Numbered from the stretch's first letter, positions 1 to 12,258 are shown. The stretch: DNA of 64,000 nt from Tetracentron sinense (GCA_015143295.1 CM026562.1:4750639-4814638); one strand, 5' to 3'. Numbers and translations are program-made. Notes: generated from the sequence alone by a model not told the origin.

Positions 1-240
1 ATGAAGAACCATGATTTGATTCCTATTTTATTATTTATGGATTCGTTAAAGTAGGATATGAAGAACCATGATTTGATTCCTATCTTATTATTTATGGATT
101 TGTTAAAATAGGATGTGAAGAACCATAATTATGATCTCCATTTCATTATTTATTGATTTGTTAAATTAGGATATGAAGAACCATATTTATGAATCCCTGT
201 TCATGATTTTTGAATCGCTAAATTAGGATGTGAAGAATCC
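1..240 (+). repeat. 57-58 bp tandem array inside LTR
   Basis: Four or more units of 57-58 bp begin at 1, 58, 115 and about 172, each starting with (A/G)TGAAGAACCATGATTTG or a variant. The inverted LTR copy carries the same array at 13259-13590 with about six units, so copy number differs between the two LTRs. Confidence 0.85.
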
Positions 241-1258
241 TGTTAAAAATTATGTATGGTTCAATAAAGGGATTGAGAAATTTCTTTGGAGTGTATGGAT
301 TTATGAGGAGAATTGGATGAATGGATGGAAATTGAATGAATGAAATATTGTAAGATTTAATTATATGTGAGTTTGATTTTATGTTTATAATTCATGAGAA
401 TTACCATTGATGAAAGGCGTTACAATTAGGATATTGATTATGATTAAACAAAAGAGGATTTGATATTAAATTAAATCGTGACTTATGTGTATGTTAATAT
501 CAACTGTGATTTTTATAATGTCGAATCATTGAAAATATGATAGTTTGTGTGCTTCTTTTATGTTCCTTATACGTGATATACAATTCGGTAAAGAAACCTT
601 TGAGGAAAGTCAAGCTTGCCTAGGCCTGGTTAACATAGTCGGATGGGGCGCTATGGCGAGATGTCCTATGGCCCTTGACAGTGACTCTTAGGTGTAATTT
701 ACACAAAAGGTGTATCATTGAATATTCACGAATGAAAAAGATGCATAATGATTAAAAGAGAATCTAAGACACTAAGAAAAGTATAAGTAAGACTGAAGAT
801 AAAAGTAAGTAAGTAAGAAGAATAACGCACAAAAGTGATAATGTATGTATGTGTTGTACACCACCGGATACCATCAAAGGGAGAAAAGTATGCCAAAGTA
901 AGCCGTCGTACTGGGAAATGTACTAAGCCGTCCGTGCCAGGTAATGTACAAAGGGTGGTATCTCGGTAATGTAAAGTATAGTAACCTTTTTCCTTATATG
1001 GTAAAGCGGTATTTTAAGTTATTAATAATGCATGTGAATGGTTTGTTCCTGAAACGATAAAGTATGTAGTAAGAAAAGAAAATAAAAAAAAAACAAGGAA
1101 GAAAAAAAAGAAATCAACACAATGTATTTGGTTGTTTTCTGCACTTTGGTTATGTACGTGAACTAATGTATATATGAATTTGTATACTGCATGTAATTTA
1201 ATATTCATTATATTGTCCATTATGGTCTGTTATATACATGGAGTAACTCGTTACTCAG

Positions 1259-1278
1259 CCGATGACTTTTGTTGTCGG
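1259..1278 (+). other. LTR stem-loop, subfamily 1
   Basis: CCGATGAC, loop TTTT, then GTTGTCGG form an 8-bp stem with two wobble pairs. The same hairpin is at 12239-12258 on the minus strand. A version with different stem bases but intact pairing is at 4101-4120. All sit at the same relative place in the LTR R/U5 part, just before a GGTTCAG motif. Confidence 0.65.
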
Positions 1279-1675
1279 TAGGTTCAGGTTCAGGTTTTGA
1301 TATTTGTGTGCCTGGACCGTGGGAAGAAGAGAAATACTTCGAAGAACTGGAAGGTGATTATCCCGAGGAAGAACGGGATCTTAATCGTTGGCCCTATTGT
1401 TGAATTTAAATTTATTTGTAGTCAAATTTCAGGGAGACTTTAACTGACCTTATGGATATTTATGTTTAGTTTAGTTTGATGATGATCATGATGGAGGATC
1501 AGTATTTATTTTATTTCAGTTGCAGTCAATGATTATAAATTTAATTGATGTTTTAATAGAAGAAATTTTTAAGTTCGTATTTTAGTATGCCTTAAATGCT
1601 TTAACAGGATGGTTTGTTAAGTAAGTCATCTGCCAAGATCTCACATTCTCCTAGGTGGGGTTTTGGGGCGCGACA

Positions 1676-2115
1676 GAAGTGATATTTTTTTTACCTTAGG
1701 GGTGAGTGAATCTTAACCATCGTTATGAAGTGTCAAAAGATATATGTGGCCACCTAAGGGGAGTAAACGGTTTTGGCAAAATCGGTTACAACTGGAGAAG
1801 AATACTATAGAACCCCGGATCTTTATGATGTATATTAAATGTCTTAAGATGTATCTCTTAATTTTATGGGTGTTGGGATGAAGGATTAAGAGTGCAAAAT
1901 ACTCTTAAGTGTTAATGGAGGTTATGTCCTAAACATTGCCCTCAACTTGTAGAAGCTATAGTGTTGTCACCACTTATCCGAATCGAGTAATTCTTGAATT
2001 TTTGGAAAGGTATTAGAACCCTCTTCAAGGTTCATGTTTATCATTTTTACCGGTTTTGAGTCGGGGTCATGTTAAAAGACGGATTTTTGAAGTTGAGTCG
2101 GTTGAAAATTTGGAC
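1676..2115. other. Spacer between two LTRs, with a MITE-like edge
   Basis: The first 60 bases (GGGGTGAGTGAATCTTAACC and on) resemble the ends of the MITE family seen at 47765-48562 and near 27110. The rest shows no gene, no strong repeat and no recognised element. Confidence 0.35.
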
Positions 2116-2416
2116 TGTCACAACCCATTGCAGATCAGTCAGCTTTAAGGGCATAATGGTCCAAGAATAAAGATGAATTGGAAGTTATGTAAAACATAAA
2201 AGTTATTCTCGTTCGAAAGATGAATCCAACGCAAATTGAATCGTCAAAATCCGACGAACGAGTCAAAAGTTATGGCCAAAATACCGAAGGCGGTCTCGAG
2301 TCAAATAAAGGACATCTTGTGTGGGGCGATCGATCGCCCAAAGGGGGTGATCGATCACCAATAGCGGGACAGCATTGTTAAAATGCATTTTTTTTTTGGT
2401 TTTAAACCCCCTCCCC

Positions 2417-2424
2417 TATAAATA
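2417..2424 (+). promoter_or_regulatory. LTR TATA box
   Basis: TATAAATA preceded by a C-rich run (CCCCTCCC). Position about 300 bp from the LTR start fits a U3 promoter. Confidence 0.6.
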
Positions 2425-2817
2425 GGCTTTTAAGTTTAGGGTTTTTAGATTCTAAATCATTCTAACCCCAATCTTGAAGGGGAAGAAGGAGAAAGTTAGA
2501 GTTTGAAGGGGGGTTTTGCTTAGAGATAGGAGGTTGAAGCTTGAAGATTTCTCTAAGGAAGGGTTCCAAGCATTTGGGTCAAGAGGGAAAGCTTTAGCAA
2601 GGTAAATATGCCCTCCTCACTATCAATGCCATGAACCCTTGTAGTTTTTAGAGTTTTATGCTAAGTTCCTATGTTAGAATGAGATTTAGAATAGATTATT
2701 GTAGAAATATCTCTTGAATATTGTGATTATTACTGTTGAAATTATTGTTGTGAAATGGTGAAGGAAAAGTGTTTGATGAAATGGGCAAATGGAAATGTTG
2801 GCATGGAAATAGGAGGA

Positions 2818-2945
2818 ATGGATGAGTATTTGGATTTAAAATGGTGGATGGGAGTTATGTGTGGATTTGGAATGATGGATGAGACTTATGTTTGGATTTA
2901 GAATGGTGAATGGGATGCATGTTTGGATTTGAAATGGTGGAATTG
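2818..2945 (+). repeat. Short tandem repeats inside LTR
   Basis: Three imperfect units of roughly 45 bp, each with TTTGGATTT(A/G)(A/G)AATGGTG, differ by a few bases. They lie in the U5 part of the LTR. Confidence 0.6.
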
Positions 2946-4100
2946 ATTTTATGATGAATGGATTGTGGTGTAGAATTATAAATGAATGATATTAAGTTGT
3001 TGTGTGCAAATAGTGAATTAAACCATGTATCATTTTATGTTACAACATATGAAAATGATGTTGAAATGTATGAAAATGATGTAGGATAGCATGCTAGAAA
3101 TGTTGAAACCTCTATGTTCAATTGTCATAATTATCTTTATCAAATGATGAAATTGTAAGTTTAGCATAGTATTACTATTATAAATCAAATCTTAAAATAT
3201 CATGAATATGCATGATTAGTCATTGAAATTGGTGAAATCACATGCCTTTATGATTGTTAAAATGATATTGCTATTGTAAATCGAATCTTGAAACACAAAT
3301 TAAATGCATGATGAGTTAGGGAAATCTATGAATTTACATACTTTGATGATTGTTAAATGTTGATGAAATTGCATGAAGTGATGCATTGTAAGGCGAATAA
3401 GCCTTTAGATCTAAATCTAGCGAGCCTTAGTCTTTTATCATGATGGTATGGGACGCATGATGAATCACCAAAGGTATCTAGGTTAGTGATCTAAAGTATT
3501 ATTTAACCGACAAGTGTATTACTAATTACACGCTATTATGACGACAATACTGATAAGATAAAAGCACGAACACGGAAATAAGGACACAGTATGTGGAATT
3601 GCATGTGAGTTTTGCACTTGATCGGAACCAACAAGTCTAAGATCAAGACATGTGTGCCAAGTCAAGTAATCATAAGTAAATCCGAGAGCACCGGAGAAAG
3701 TGCGAAGGTTGGTATACGGGAAGTAGAATATAGTAATCTCTTTCACCTATATAGTGAAGAGTTATTTTAAGTTATTAATAATGATTATGCATGTTGCTAT
3801 GCTTACATGGAAAAATGAGAATTTAATGAAGACTCATGAAAAGGAAGAAAGTAAAGCATGACAAGAGAAGATAAGAATAAGATAAGATAAGAAACGAGAA
3901 AGGACGAAAAGATTATGATGTTTCTGCACTCTGAATTATGTAGGTTTTATATTGCTCAATTGCCTTGATTAACTTGCTCATACAAATTATTATTATAAAC
4001 TTGTTCACATTGACAACTGTATATCCATATATGATTATGTTATTTGATGCTTCTAACATTGTTAGTTAGGAGTTCATATTCACCGAGCTTTGTTGCTCAG

Positions 4101-4120
4101 CCGATATGTTTTCATGTCGG
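4101..4120 (+). other. LTR stem-loop, subfamily 2
   Basis: CCGATATG, loop TTTT, CATGTCGG form an 8-bp stem. Compared with 1259-1278, three stem positions differ on the left arm and each is matched by a change on the right arm, so pairing is kept. It is followed by the same GGTTCAG motif. Confidence 0.65.
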
Positions 4121-4541
4121 CAGGTTCAGTTTCTGAGACACCAGCGGAGCCTTGGTTAGAAGAGGATTACGGACCGGAGGAAGAGGGTGACATTCCCAAG
4201 GAGGGAACTCGAGACCTCGACCGCTTTCCTTATCATTAGGTTGTTAAACTTTTTGTGATTAAAAGTTGTAATAGAAACTTGAGTTGACTTATAGTTTTAC
4301 TTTGTTGGTACTTATGTTGACTTGTCGTTTTTGAAGATCATGTGGAGTGATCCGGATCATCTTAGAGTTAGATTTTGAGTTAGACTTGTCATAGTAAATA
4401 CTTGATTTTATATGCATGTTTAGAAGAAATTTTCAGGTTCTTTTTTAGTATTGTATTATTGCTCACAGGTATATTCAGGATAAGCAGTGTAATGAGCCCA
4501 AGGTTCTATTATAGCCTAGATGGGATTTTGGGGTCGTTACA

Positions 4542-5700
4542 AATACGGCCCTTCCCCCAATGCCTCCTATCATCTCCAAGTGTTACGGTGACTCCTTTTA
4601 TTCTTCTCCCACTCATTTTCAATAGCCTTCTTCTCTAACGGTGGCTCATCATCTTCTTCTGTCCAATGTATTTACCAACATCTTTTTTAAATTTGTGATG
4701 TGTAGGCCACGAAATGCTTTTAATGCCCTTATTAACTTCTTTTGATTGTCATATGTTGCCCAAGTGCTTGCTTTTGTTCCTCTGAGCGTTGGAAATCCAA
4801 AGGTTGGGACGAGGAATGGAGCCAAGTCCTTCCGATCACCCATTTGATTGATTGATTTTCCGTAATCCACCACCCCTTTGCATTGATTTGAGTCGTTCAA
4901 ATAATTTATTAACCAATGGATGTTAGCGCTACATGTTCACCAATTGCATTCTACACTAGTCTCTGGTTTGAATTTCTCTTAGACTATATTACCTTCCTCC
5001 CTCTCTATCTTCGTGTACCCTCTTTAGGCCGCTTCCTTCTCTTTATCAACGAGTTCTTATTTCCTCCTTGCAAGACAAGTATATTGACATCAATAGGTTT
5101 ACATACTGAAATCAACGGACTTCCATTCCCTCTGAAAAAAATTACTCCCAGGGTTATCACTTACTTGTTGGAGTTATGGAATTTGATCACCCATTGGAGA
5201 TCTGAAATCTGTCTTCGCCATATTTACCAATCTCTGAAATCACAACAGAGGGACTGTAAGAAACACAAATTTCTAAGTCAGACAACTGTTATGCTTTGCC
5301 CATTTTGAACTTATGTGTTTGCTAGAACTTTCAAGTCGGACAATCTCAGAAATCAAATACCAAAGTAGCAACAGGTGCTCCTCTACATTGGATATCTTTT
5401 TGATATAAGGATTTTGGTTGTTCTTTAAATTCCATGTTCTGCTATAGAGAGTTAGTAAATATTTTGTTCACCCTTTTTTTTTGCATCTCCAGACAATCAG
5501 ATTTTCTTCAACGTATCAACATTTCATATCAAAGGCCACTGCCCCTCTTCATCGTTCATGCACGATTTTATGAGATTTTTTGAACTTTTGTTTGATGCAT
5601 TCATTAGTATTCTTCACCATTACACACGATTTCCTGATATCTTTCAATTCAGTTTAATGCATTCATTGGTAATAGTATATACTAGGATTTTAAGTTGAAT
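4542..5700. repeat. Degenerate repeat, copy A
   Basis: Two blocks in this stretch (about 4910-5060 and 5560-5690) are diverged direct copies of 6570-6725 and 6762-6860. A 130-codon open frame at 4916-5308 has no family I recognise, and its counterpart in copy B has a different frame and length, so I do not call it a gene. Probably part of an old transposon or duplicated promoter region. Confidence 0.5.
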
Positions 5701-6439
5701 GTGCTTACACTTGATAACCTACGCATCCCTAATCAATTGAATTCTATCCTTACTTTATGTGATTCATGTACCTACCACTCAATATGTTTTGCTATAACCT
5801 TGTTAATTGTTTATATAATGATTCACACATTAAAACAAATTTCTATACGATAGATTATGGCATATGAACAGCAAGAATATCAAATTATTGTCTGAAACAA
5901 CACTATTTGATTATATTGTTAGAATTTAAATTATGAATGGACTGTCAAATGTTGTTGCCTTACATCATTTAAAGCCCCAAAGTTTCTCAATATCAGTTCA
6001 TAATCTCCTCCCATTGTTATGCCACATTCAGCACAAAAACAAATAAGTTACCTAAACTTCAGTTGGGATATATAGTATGAAAAAAAAAAAAAAAAATTCA
6101 TACCAGCAAATGCAAGAGATGACAATAATGAACCTAAAAATGTCAACCTTCATAATACAACTATACACTAAAGTATTGTATTTTCAGTATAAATCAAACC
6201 TCCCTCATAATTCAAAACAGCCCACATAGAATCACATGTTTATGAATAGACTCAACATATAACCTCAAATTTTGCAATTTTTTGAAAGAGGATCCTTACC
6301 TTCTTACCTCAAAAAGTATGAAATTTTGACTCCAAAAAGTCAGATATTTTGATTGATAACAGACTGTAAAGCTAAAAATACTTTCATTCTTTTGATCTCT
6401 TTGTTGCATTAGCTTTCAATCCCTATTCTTCTCTAACTT
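5701..6439. other. AT-rich spacer, nothing recognised
   Basis: AT-rich sequence with a poly-A run near 6080. No gene, RNA or transposon signature seen on either strand. Confidence 0.4.
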
Positions 6440-6870
6440 CCTTTTTAGGTTGAATAGGCTTTTATTCCCCCAACCTCTGCACCACCTCAACTTCTTCTCC
6501 CCTTCACCTCCCAAAGCATCTCCATTTACAATTCATTCATTGCAGCCAATAAAGATACAACAGCCTAAACATTTTATTAATCAATGGGTCATAGTGCTTC
6601 ATATTCGCCATTTCTATCCTCCATCCTTCTCTGGTTCGTCCTTCTCTCAACCTATATTACCTTCCTCCCTCCTGGAGTTCATTTCCCCTCTTTCGTCCGC
6701 TTCCCTCTCTTGATCAAACCTTCAAGACAGTTAATCTCATATAACAATTACTTTTCTGTTATTTTTTACTTTTGTTCGACGCATTCATTAGTATTCGTCA
6801 CCATTATAGATGATTTCTCTTATTTTTAATTCATCTATTACTATATATACTAGGATTGCATGTTCAAGGT
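6440..6870. repeat. Degenerate repeat, copy B
   Basis: Diverged direct copy of parts of 4542-5700. Shared blocks include a pyrimidine-rich stretch with CCTATATTACCTTCCTCCCT and a segment with GCATTCATTAGTATTC. Overlapping short open frames here (6450-6829) are low-complexity and not supported as genes. Confidence 0.5.
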
Positions 6871-6940
6871 GCTCACTGCTGAATTTTACGGTGCTCACAT
6901 ATGGTAAAATATTAGTTGGATATGCATGTTGAAGGTGCTG

Positions 6941-7065
6941 AACACATTATTTCAAAGAGTAATTAGTAAATGCAATCTCAGTATTCACATCTTTATGTCA
7001 CATTACTCGAAAGAGTAAATAATAAATGCAGTCCCAATATTCACATCTTTATCTCTAAATGTTAA
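6941..7065 (+). repeat. Two-copy tandem repeat, about 65 bp
   Basis: Two consecutive imperfect units carry AAAGAGTAA, then TAAATGCA, then ATTCACATCTTTAT. No other feature in it. Confidence 0.6.
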
Positions 7066-8144
7066 AAAAAAATCTAAGAGACAATAGTGCCCCCTCATCT
7101 TTCAGAAATATAAAGAACCGAAAATGCTACCCTCAATTGTTACTTTTTCTTTTTGCCTTATTAATCTTCTCTCTAATATGAATAATTTTAAGGTTCTCAC
7201 ACTTGAGAAAGGTAAATCTAAGTAATCACCATACCACGTTTAATTAGGAACACAATAGATTTGGTTTTGAAAAAAAATCGTCTCTCTTGTCATTTTTTTC
7301 TTCCCACCTTTTCTCCAACGCCTAACGCGTCTTCTCATCCTCTTTCACTCGCTCGCCTCCCCAAGAATCACCTCTTCGGTAATGTAGACAATCTCTCCGA
7401 CTCCATTTCTCTTCCTTTGATTGAAGATAACGACCATCCATTGATTGCATCCATTTCTTTTTTATGATAATTTCTGCATGATTTTCAATGATCACTCGAT
7501 CTGGGTCAACTAGTTGTATATTTATTTCGCCTGAAATAGTTATCGTTCCCTATTTGGAAGTATTTGCTTCCATTTAATTTTTCATCTAAATCATTTATAC
7601 TGAATTTTTCTCTTGGTTTTTCATCTGATGTTTTTATGCTATGTTTAATTGTTCGTATAGGTCTATCTGACATAGAATTCCTGGATTGGATTGTGAGCAT
7701 TCACCACGTCGGGTTTGTTGAATCCGCAAAAGTTTTTTTCCTTTATATGCCTATTTGTGAACAAAAGTTGGTCTGACAATATTCATAAAAGTTTTGATCT
7801 TTAGGATAATTCTTAAGATCTCTTCTCTTGGACATTTTTAACATGAAATTTTTAGTTAGCAATGTCATTAATTAATAGTTCTTTCCTTTTGTTTAACATT
7901 CATTAATAGTTCACAATCTTATATCTTAAAGTATGAAACTTTAGACAACTACCAAAGGAACTTGGTTTTTGGGAACCCAACCAAAAAACTATTAACGAAA
8001 TTTTTTAAAGATATACTAACTGTTGATGTTTGCTTCGTTTATACAAAACTATCAAGAACTTTTTTATTAGTGAAGAAATATATAAACAAACAAAATTATC
8101 TTTCAAAAATAAGGAATGTCTGATACTGTTTGCTATGTTCTTAA
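7066..8144. other. Leader-like region upstream of Helitron remnant
   Basis: Pyrimidine-rich around 7280-7460, then AT-rich. It could be the 5' untranslated part of the Helitron gene downstream, but I see no Helitron 5' terminus. Short open frames at 7261-7467 and 7564-7776 match nothing I know. Confidence 0.3.
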
Positions 8145-9455
8145 TAGAATGGACAACAACGAACTCCTACCAAGAAATGACTTAAAGGGGGTGCAAAAAC
8201 AGGCAAGGAGAAAGTGAAGGTTGGTGTTACAAACAAATCGATTGAAACGTTTAATGAATTTCAGAGAAGAAAATGTTTCATGCAATAAATACACAAGTTA
8301 AGTGTCTAGGAATTTGATAAAGGATATAGAAAAACAAGCAAGATATGTGAGAAGACTCATATTACAATCCAGGCGGAGTAATTGATCTCATCCACTATAC
8401 AAGAGTGAATTTGGAGATGATGAATGAAGCTGAATGTTCAAATGTTGAAGCACAAGTCATACATAATGTTGAAGAAACAGGGTCTACAAGCAATGTATGC
8501 CCAAATCCTGGAAATATCATAAATAATGGTAATTATTATCACTCAGAAATTCAACATGTAAGATTTATAATTTATTTATCTTTATTAATGAAAGACAAAT
8601 ATATATTTTCATTCCAGATGTCCAAATGGTTTCGCAACACCATGGGCAACAAATGTCACATAAATGGTGGTTTGGAACTAGAAAAGATGCATGCCGAAAT
8701 TGTTCTGCATTGATGTGGATTGAAGAGAAATGTGCAAGAAGTTCAACAAAAGAACCAAAGTTTATGCTATGTTGTCAAATGGGAAAAGTTCAATTACCGC
8801 TCCTTCTTCCAACTCCAGCTTTTTTGCAATCACTTTTAGAAGATAAAATATTTAAAGTAAACATACAAACATTCAATTCAATATTGTCATTTACATCAAT
8901 GGGTGGAAAAGTTCATCAAAGTTTGATAGATGGTCGAGGACCATATACATTTAGAATAAATGGTGAGAATTATCATAGAATTGGCTCTTTATTTCTACAC
9001 CTAGACATAAACCCAAATTTGCTCAGCTGTATGTGTATGACACAGAAAATGAGATTCGTAATCGAATCGAGGCCATAAGATCTAAGAGTACTACATCAGA
9101 ATTGGAGATATCTACATTAAGTGGCTTACAAATTATGCTTGATGAAATCAATCCATATGTAAGGATCTTTCGCATGGCAAGAGATGTGTTAGTTAAAGAA
9201 GATATTCTTGATCTACATATCAAAATTTTGGAAAAAATGAATGGAAAACAATACATCAAACCGACAGCGAATGAGGTGGCTATGTTACTTATTGGTGATG
9301 GGACTGAAATTGTTGAACATCGGGACATAATTGTATGTACAACTGAAGGTTACTTAAAAAGAATAAATGAAAGACACCCATCTTACATGCATTTGCAATA
9401 TCCTTTGTTATTTCCATATGGAGAAGATGGATGGCGAAAAAATATATCATTTACA
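8145..9455 (+). pseudogene. Helitron Rep/helicase (PIF1-like) N-terminal fragment
   Basis: The translated region at 8615-9450 matches the conserved N-terminal part of plant Helitron proteins: a CxxC...ALMWxEE block, then CCQMGKVQLP, FTSMGGK, GPYTFRINGENYHRIGSL, AQLYVYDTENEIRNR, NPYVRIFRMARD, GDGT...RDIIV and HPSYMHLQYPLLFPYGEDGW. The frame changes once near 9001-9010: the GENYHRIGSL block is in one frame and the YDTENEIRNR block in another. The rolling-circle Rep HUH motif and the whole helicase domain are missing, because homology stops at about 9455 where hAT sequence begins. Leading exons from about 8145 are uncertain. No Helitron CTRR hairpin end was seen. This is a dead fragment. Confidence 0.85.
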
Positions 9456-10604
9456 GTTGGATCAGGTATTTCTTGGAAAGATGTTTTTCTCTTTCTTTTG
9501 TATGTGTTCTCATTAGACTTAACACTTGAGCACGACTATAAATAAATTTAGCTGATTTCTTAGCTATTTCAATCAAATCACTTACACTCTTTAGTTTTCC
9601 AATCTTCTCTAAAATGAGATCCACATTATGATCTGCACATGAAGTCCAGAAGAGATGTTTTCTTTTTGCCATCAATATTTTACCTGCAGCCACATAATTT
9701 GCTGCATTGTCAGTGATTACTTGAACAACATTCTTTTCTCCAACTTCTCCCACAATGCCATCAAGGAGGTAGAAAAGATTTGATGCACTCTTTACAATAT
9801 TTGAGGCATCCACCAATTTAATAAACATTGTTCCCCTCGGACATGATACCAAAAAATTTATTATAGATCTTCCACGTTGATCTGTCCACCCATCTGACAA
9901 TATGGAACAAGCTGTTTCAGCCCAAGAATCCCATAATTCTTTAAAATACAATTCCAAATTCTGACCTCCCCATCTAACACCGGACTTGACAGTTCATAAG
10001 GAGTTGGAGCCTTTAATCCCGGACCATAGTTACTAATTGCTTTAATAAATTTTGAAAAAAAGACGGAATCGGCTGCATTCAATGGAATTGCAGCATGATA
10101 AAATCATCTCCCAACCACTTCTACAACCCTCTTTCATGTCTTCTTATCCATAGCAGTTGGTAACTTTAATTTGACTGTATTTGAATCTTTGGCAATCTTT
10201 TTTCCCTTTCTTATTCTTGATAGTTGTCCCACTTCATCATCATCACCAGACTTTTTCTCACCAAATTCTCCCCAACTTCATTTTCTAATTACCTTAGAAC
10301 TTTTCACATCTTTTTTCTTGGTAAGTATTTCTACCATCTATTTAGCCACACTTTTATCAACTTTAGGACATTTTGTAGCATCTCCTGGAATCCTTGCAAT
10401 GTGTTGTTTTAACCTATGAATCCCTCCCGACATTATTTTCCCACAATAATTACAACGAACATGTTTTTTATTCGTTGTGATAGCAGTGCAATGAGCCCAA
10501 CTGACATCAGTCAAGTGAGATTTTTCAACCACCAATTGATTGGATGTGTTAGGCGTATTTATTAGCTCATTTTCACATCTTTCCGATGAATCCAGAAGAA
10601 ACAA
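9456..10604 (-). pseudogene. hAT-family transposase fragment (BED finger + DUF659)
   Basis: Reading the minus strand, 10604-10338 encodes a BED-type zinc finger (C-N-Y-C...GGIHRLKQH-IARIPGD). 10082-9456 encodes the DUF659-type core seen in plant hAT-like proteins (SDGWTDQRGRSIINFLVSCP, then VVQVITDNAANY and WTSCADHNVDLILEKIG). The two parts are separated by frame breaks. The C-terminal hAT dimerisation domain is absent, since the sequence is cut at the junction with the Helitron fragment near 9455. An AG splice-acceptor-like signal lies just upstream of the BED exon. No terminal inverted repeats or target duplication were found. Not functional. Confidence 0.85.
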
Positions 10605-11407
10605 AAACTAAAATTTAAAAAAGAAAATATTAGTTGACATGAGTTGTATTCTAATTAATATAATTTGTTTAAAAGTAGTTGGATACAACTGCCTTGTTAC
10701 ATTTGGAATTCTGGTGATTCCTACTTGCTTTAACCCCAAAAATATATTAATTTTTTAGATTAACTTGTGTGAAATAAAATTGGACAGAAGATTTCACAGA
10801 GTATTTATATTTCATATATATAAACTTGTATGACATAGAACACTACTAATTTTCCTACTTTCTCTAACCCCAAAAATATATTTATTTTGTTGACCAAAAA
10901 AATTATATTTATTTTTTATATTAACTTGTGTGAGATAAAATTGGATAGAAGATTTGAAAGAGTATTTTTAGTTTCTATATTAACTTATTTGACATAGTAC
11001 AGTACTACTAATTTTTAATCAAAAAAATAGTTTTTAAAAATAAATTGTCTCATTCACAGAACAAACACCAACAATGCTTTAGGTTAGCATTCATACGGTC
11101 CAATCAACCTCTCTTTTAAGGGTATTTTATTTGATTTTTAAACTACTTTTGTCCTATTCAAGTATCATCTTACCTTTTTCAGTACTTTAAACAAAGATGA
11201 TGAAAGGTTTATGTCTCCTATCACTTCTCACTTTTCACAGCTGATTTTTTTATTTTTTTATTATATGTTCTAATGATCTAATCACAAAGAAAGCCATTTA
11301 CTGGTTAGAAGAAGCGAAGAACAGAGAACAACCGAGACAGAGTAAGGAGTTCTTACTAGAGAATGCAGAGAGAAATCTAAGTATCTAACACCCTGAATCT
11401 CATCAGA
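10605..11407. other. AT-rich region with a two-copy repeat
   Basis: 10733-10865 and 10866-11020 are imperfect tandem copies, both starting near AACCCCAAAAATATATT and containing TTAACTTGTGTGA(A/G)ATAAAATTGGA. No gene seen in the remainder. Confidence 0.55.
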
Positions 11408-11447
11408 ATGGAACCGAGCAGATCTAGTCGAGCAACTAATCTCGCCG
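11408..11447 (+). other. Possible orphan first exon
   Basis: ATG opens MEPSRSSRATNLAG and is followed by a good splice donor (CCGGTGAGC). No second exon is seen before a TCGAG-rich repeat and the inverted LTR. It could be a captured or abandoned first exon, or chance. Confidence 0.15.
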
Positions 11448-11582
11448 GTGAGCACTTAATCTCTTCTTCTTCTTCAAACGCGATTATTGCCGCTAGAGAA
11501 CAAATTATAGAGCTCGGTAAACTAATAAAGGAAAAAGAGTTTACTTTGGGGATATGTTTTTAGGGTTTTAAAAAAAAAATTT

Positions 11583-11775
11583 ATTAGCCCCTTCGAGTTC
11601 GGCCCGATCTACTCGACTCGGCCGAGACGTGTCAACTCGGCCGAGTCAAGTGAGTTTAAGTTCAAGTAATGGCAATACCAAGTTTCAAGCTGAGTTGACT
11701 CGAAATCCGACCGATCTGAGTCAACTCGGTCGAGTTTTGAGTCAACTCGTTGATTTTTTAAACATTGGATAAAAG
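11583..11775. repeat. TCGAG-rich transposon end
   Basis: Multiple ACTCGGCCGAGT-type palindromes and AGTCAACTCG repeats, closely like the right end of the MULE-type element at 44400-44541. Only one end is present, so it is a fragment. Confidence 0.55.
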
Positions 11776-12238
11776 AATACGTAAAGACAGCTGGTGAAAG
11801 TAGGTAATTTCCGTCGTTTAGAAAATCACCTTATTATCAAGTCTTTAATGAATTCGAATCTTGCAAACACATGAGAATGGTATAGGGATCGTGTTTGATG
11901 TCGAATCCTCACTTGTGACTTACTTAACAAATCATCCTGTTAAAGCATTTAAAGCATACTAAAATACTAACCTAAAAATTTCTTCTATTAAAACATCAAT
12001 TAAATTCATAATCATTGACTACAACTGAAATAAAATAAATACTGATCCTCTATCATGATCATCATCAAACTAAACTAAACATAAATATTCATAATGTCAA
12101 TTAAAGTTTCCCTAAAATTTGACCACAAACAAATTTAAATTCAACAGTAGGACCAACGATCAAGATCCCGTTCTTCGAAGTATTCATCTTCTTACCACGG
12201 TCCAAGCGCACAAATATCAAAACCTAAACCTGAACCTA

Positions 12239-12258
12239 CCGACAACAAAAGTCATCGG
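12239..12258 (-). other. LTR stem-loop, subfamily 1 (second copy)
   Basis: CCGACAAC, AAAA, GTCATCGG on the plus strand is the exact reverse complement of the hairpin at 1259-1278. Confidence 0.65.

Larger units (their letters stand above)
1..1675 (+). mobile_element. Partial long LTR (3' part), Ty3/gypsy type, cut by window edge
   Basis: This stretch is about 90% identical by eye, in inverted orientation, to 11925-13594, which follows a gypsy pol gene and so identifies both as LTR sequence. It ends in TTTTGGGGCGCGACA, matching the 3' end style of the LTRs at 2116-4541 and 63037-64000. No primer-binding site follows, so it is a 3' LTR or a solo LTR. The start lies outside the window. It contains no gene; short reading frames are chance. 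Confidence 0.8.
2116..4541 (+). mobile_element. Long LTR (2426 bp), probably solo, Ty3/gypsy type
   Basis: It begins TGTCACAACCC and ends GGTCGTTACA, an imperfect terminal inverted repeat (TGTCACAACCC against TGTAACGACCC). It has a TATAAATA box 302 bp from the start and a very long R/U5, the same layout as the other long LTRs here. The 3' part shares short blocks with the LTR at 1-1675 (near 1000-1030 and 1249-1400). The flanking five bases (TGGAC and AATAC) do not match, so a target duplication is not supported and inter-element recombination is possible. Confidence 0.7.

Noticed and set aside
2116-4541. Pair of LTRs (1-1675 and 2116-4541) as one element
   Set aside because: They are different subfamilies, and the 440-bp gap has no PBS, gag or PPT.
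4916-5308. 130-codon open frame as a gene
   Set aside because: Lies in a degenerate repeat; the related copy at 6440-6870 does not keep the frame; no family features.
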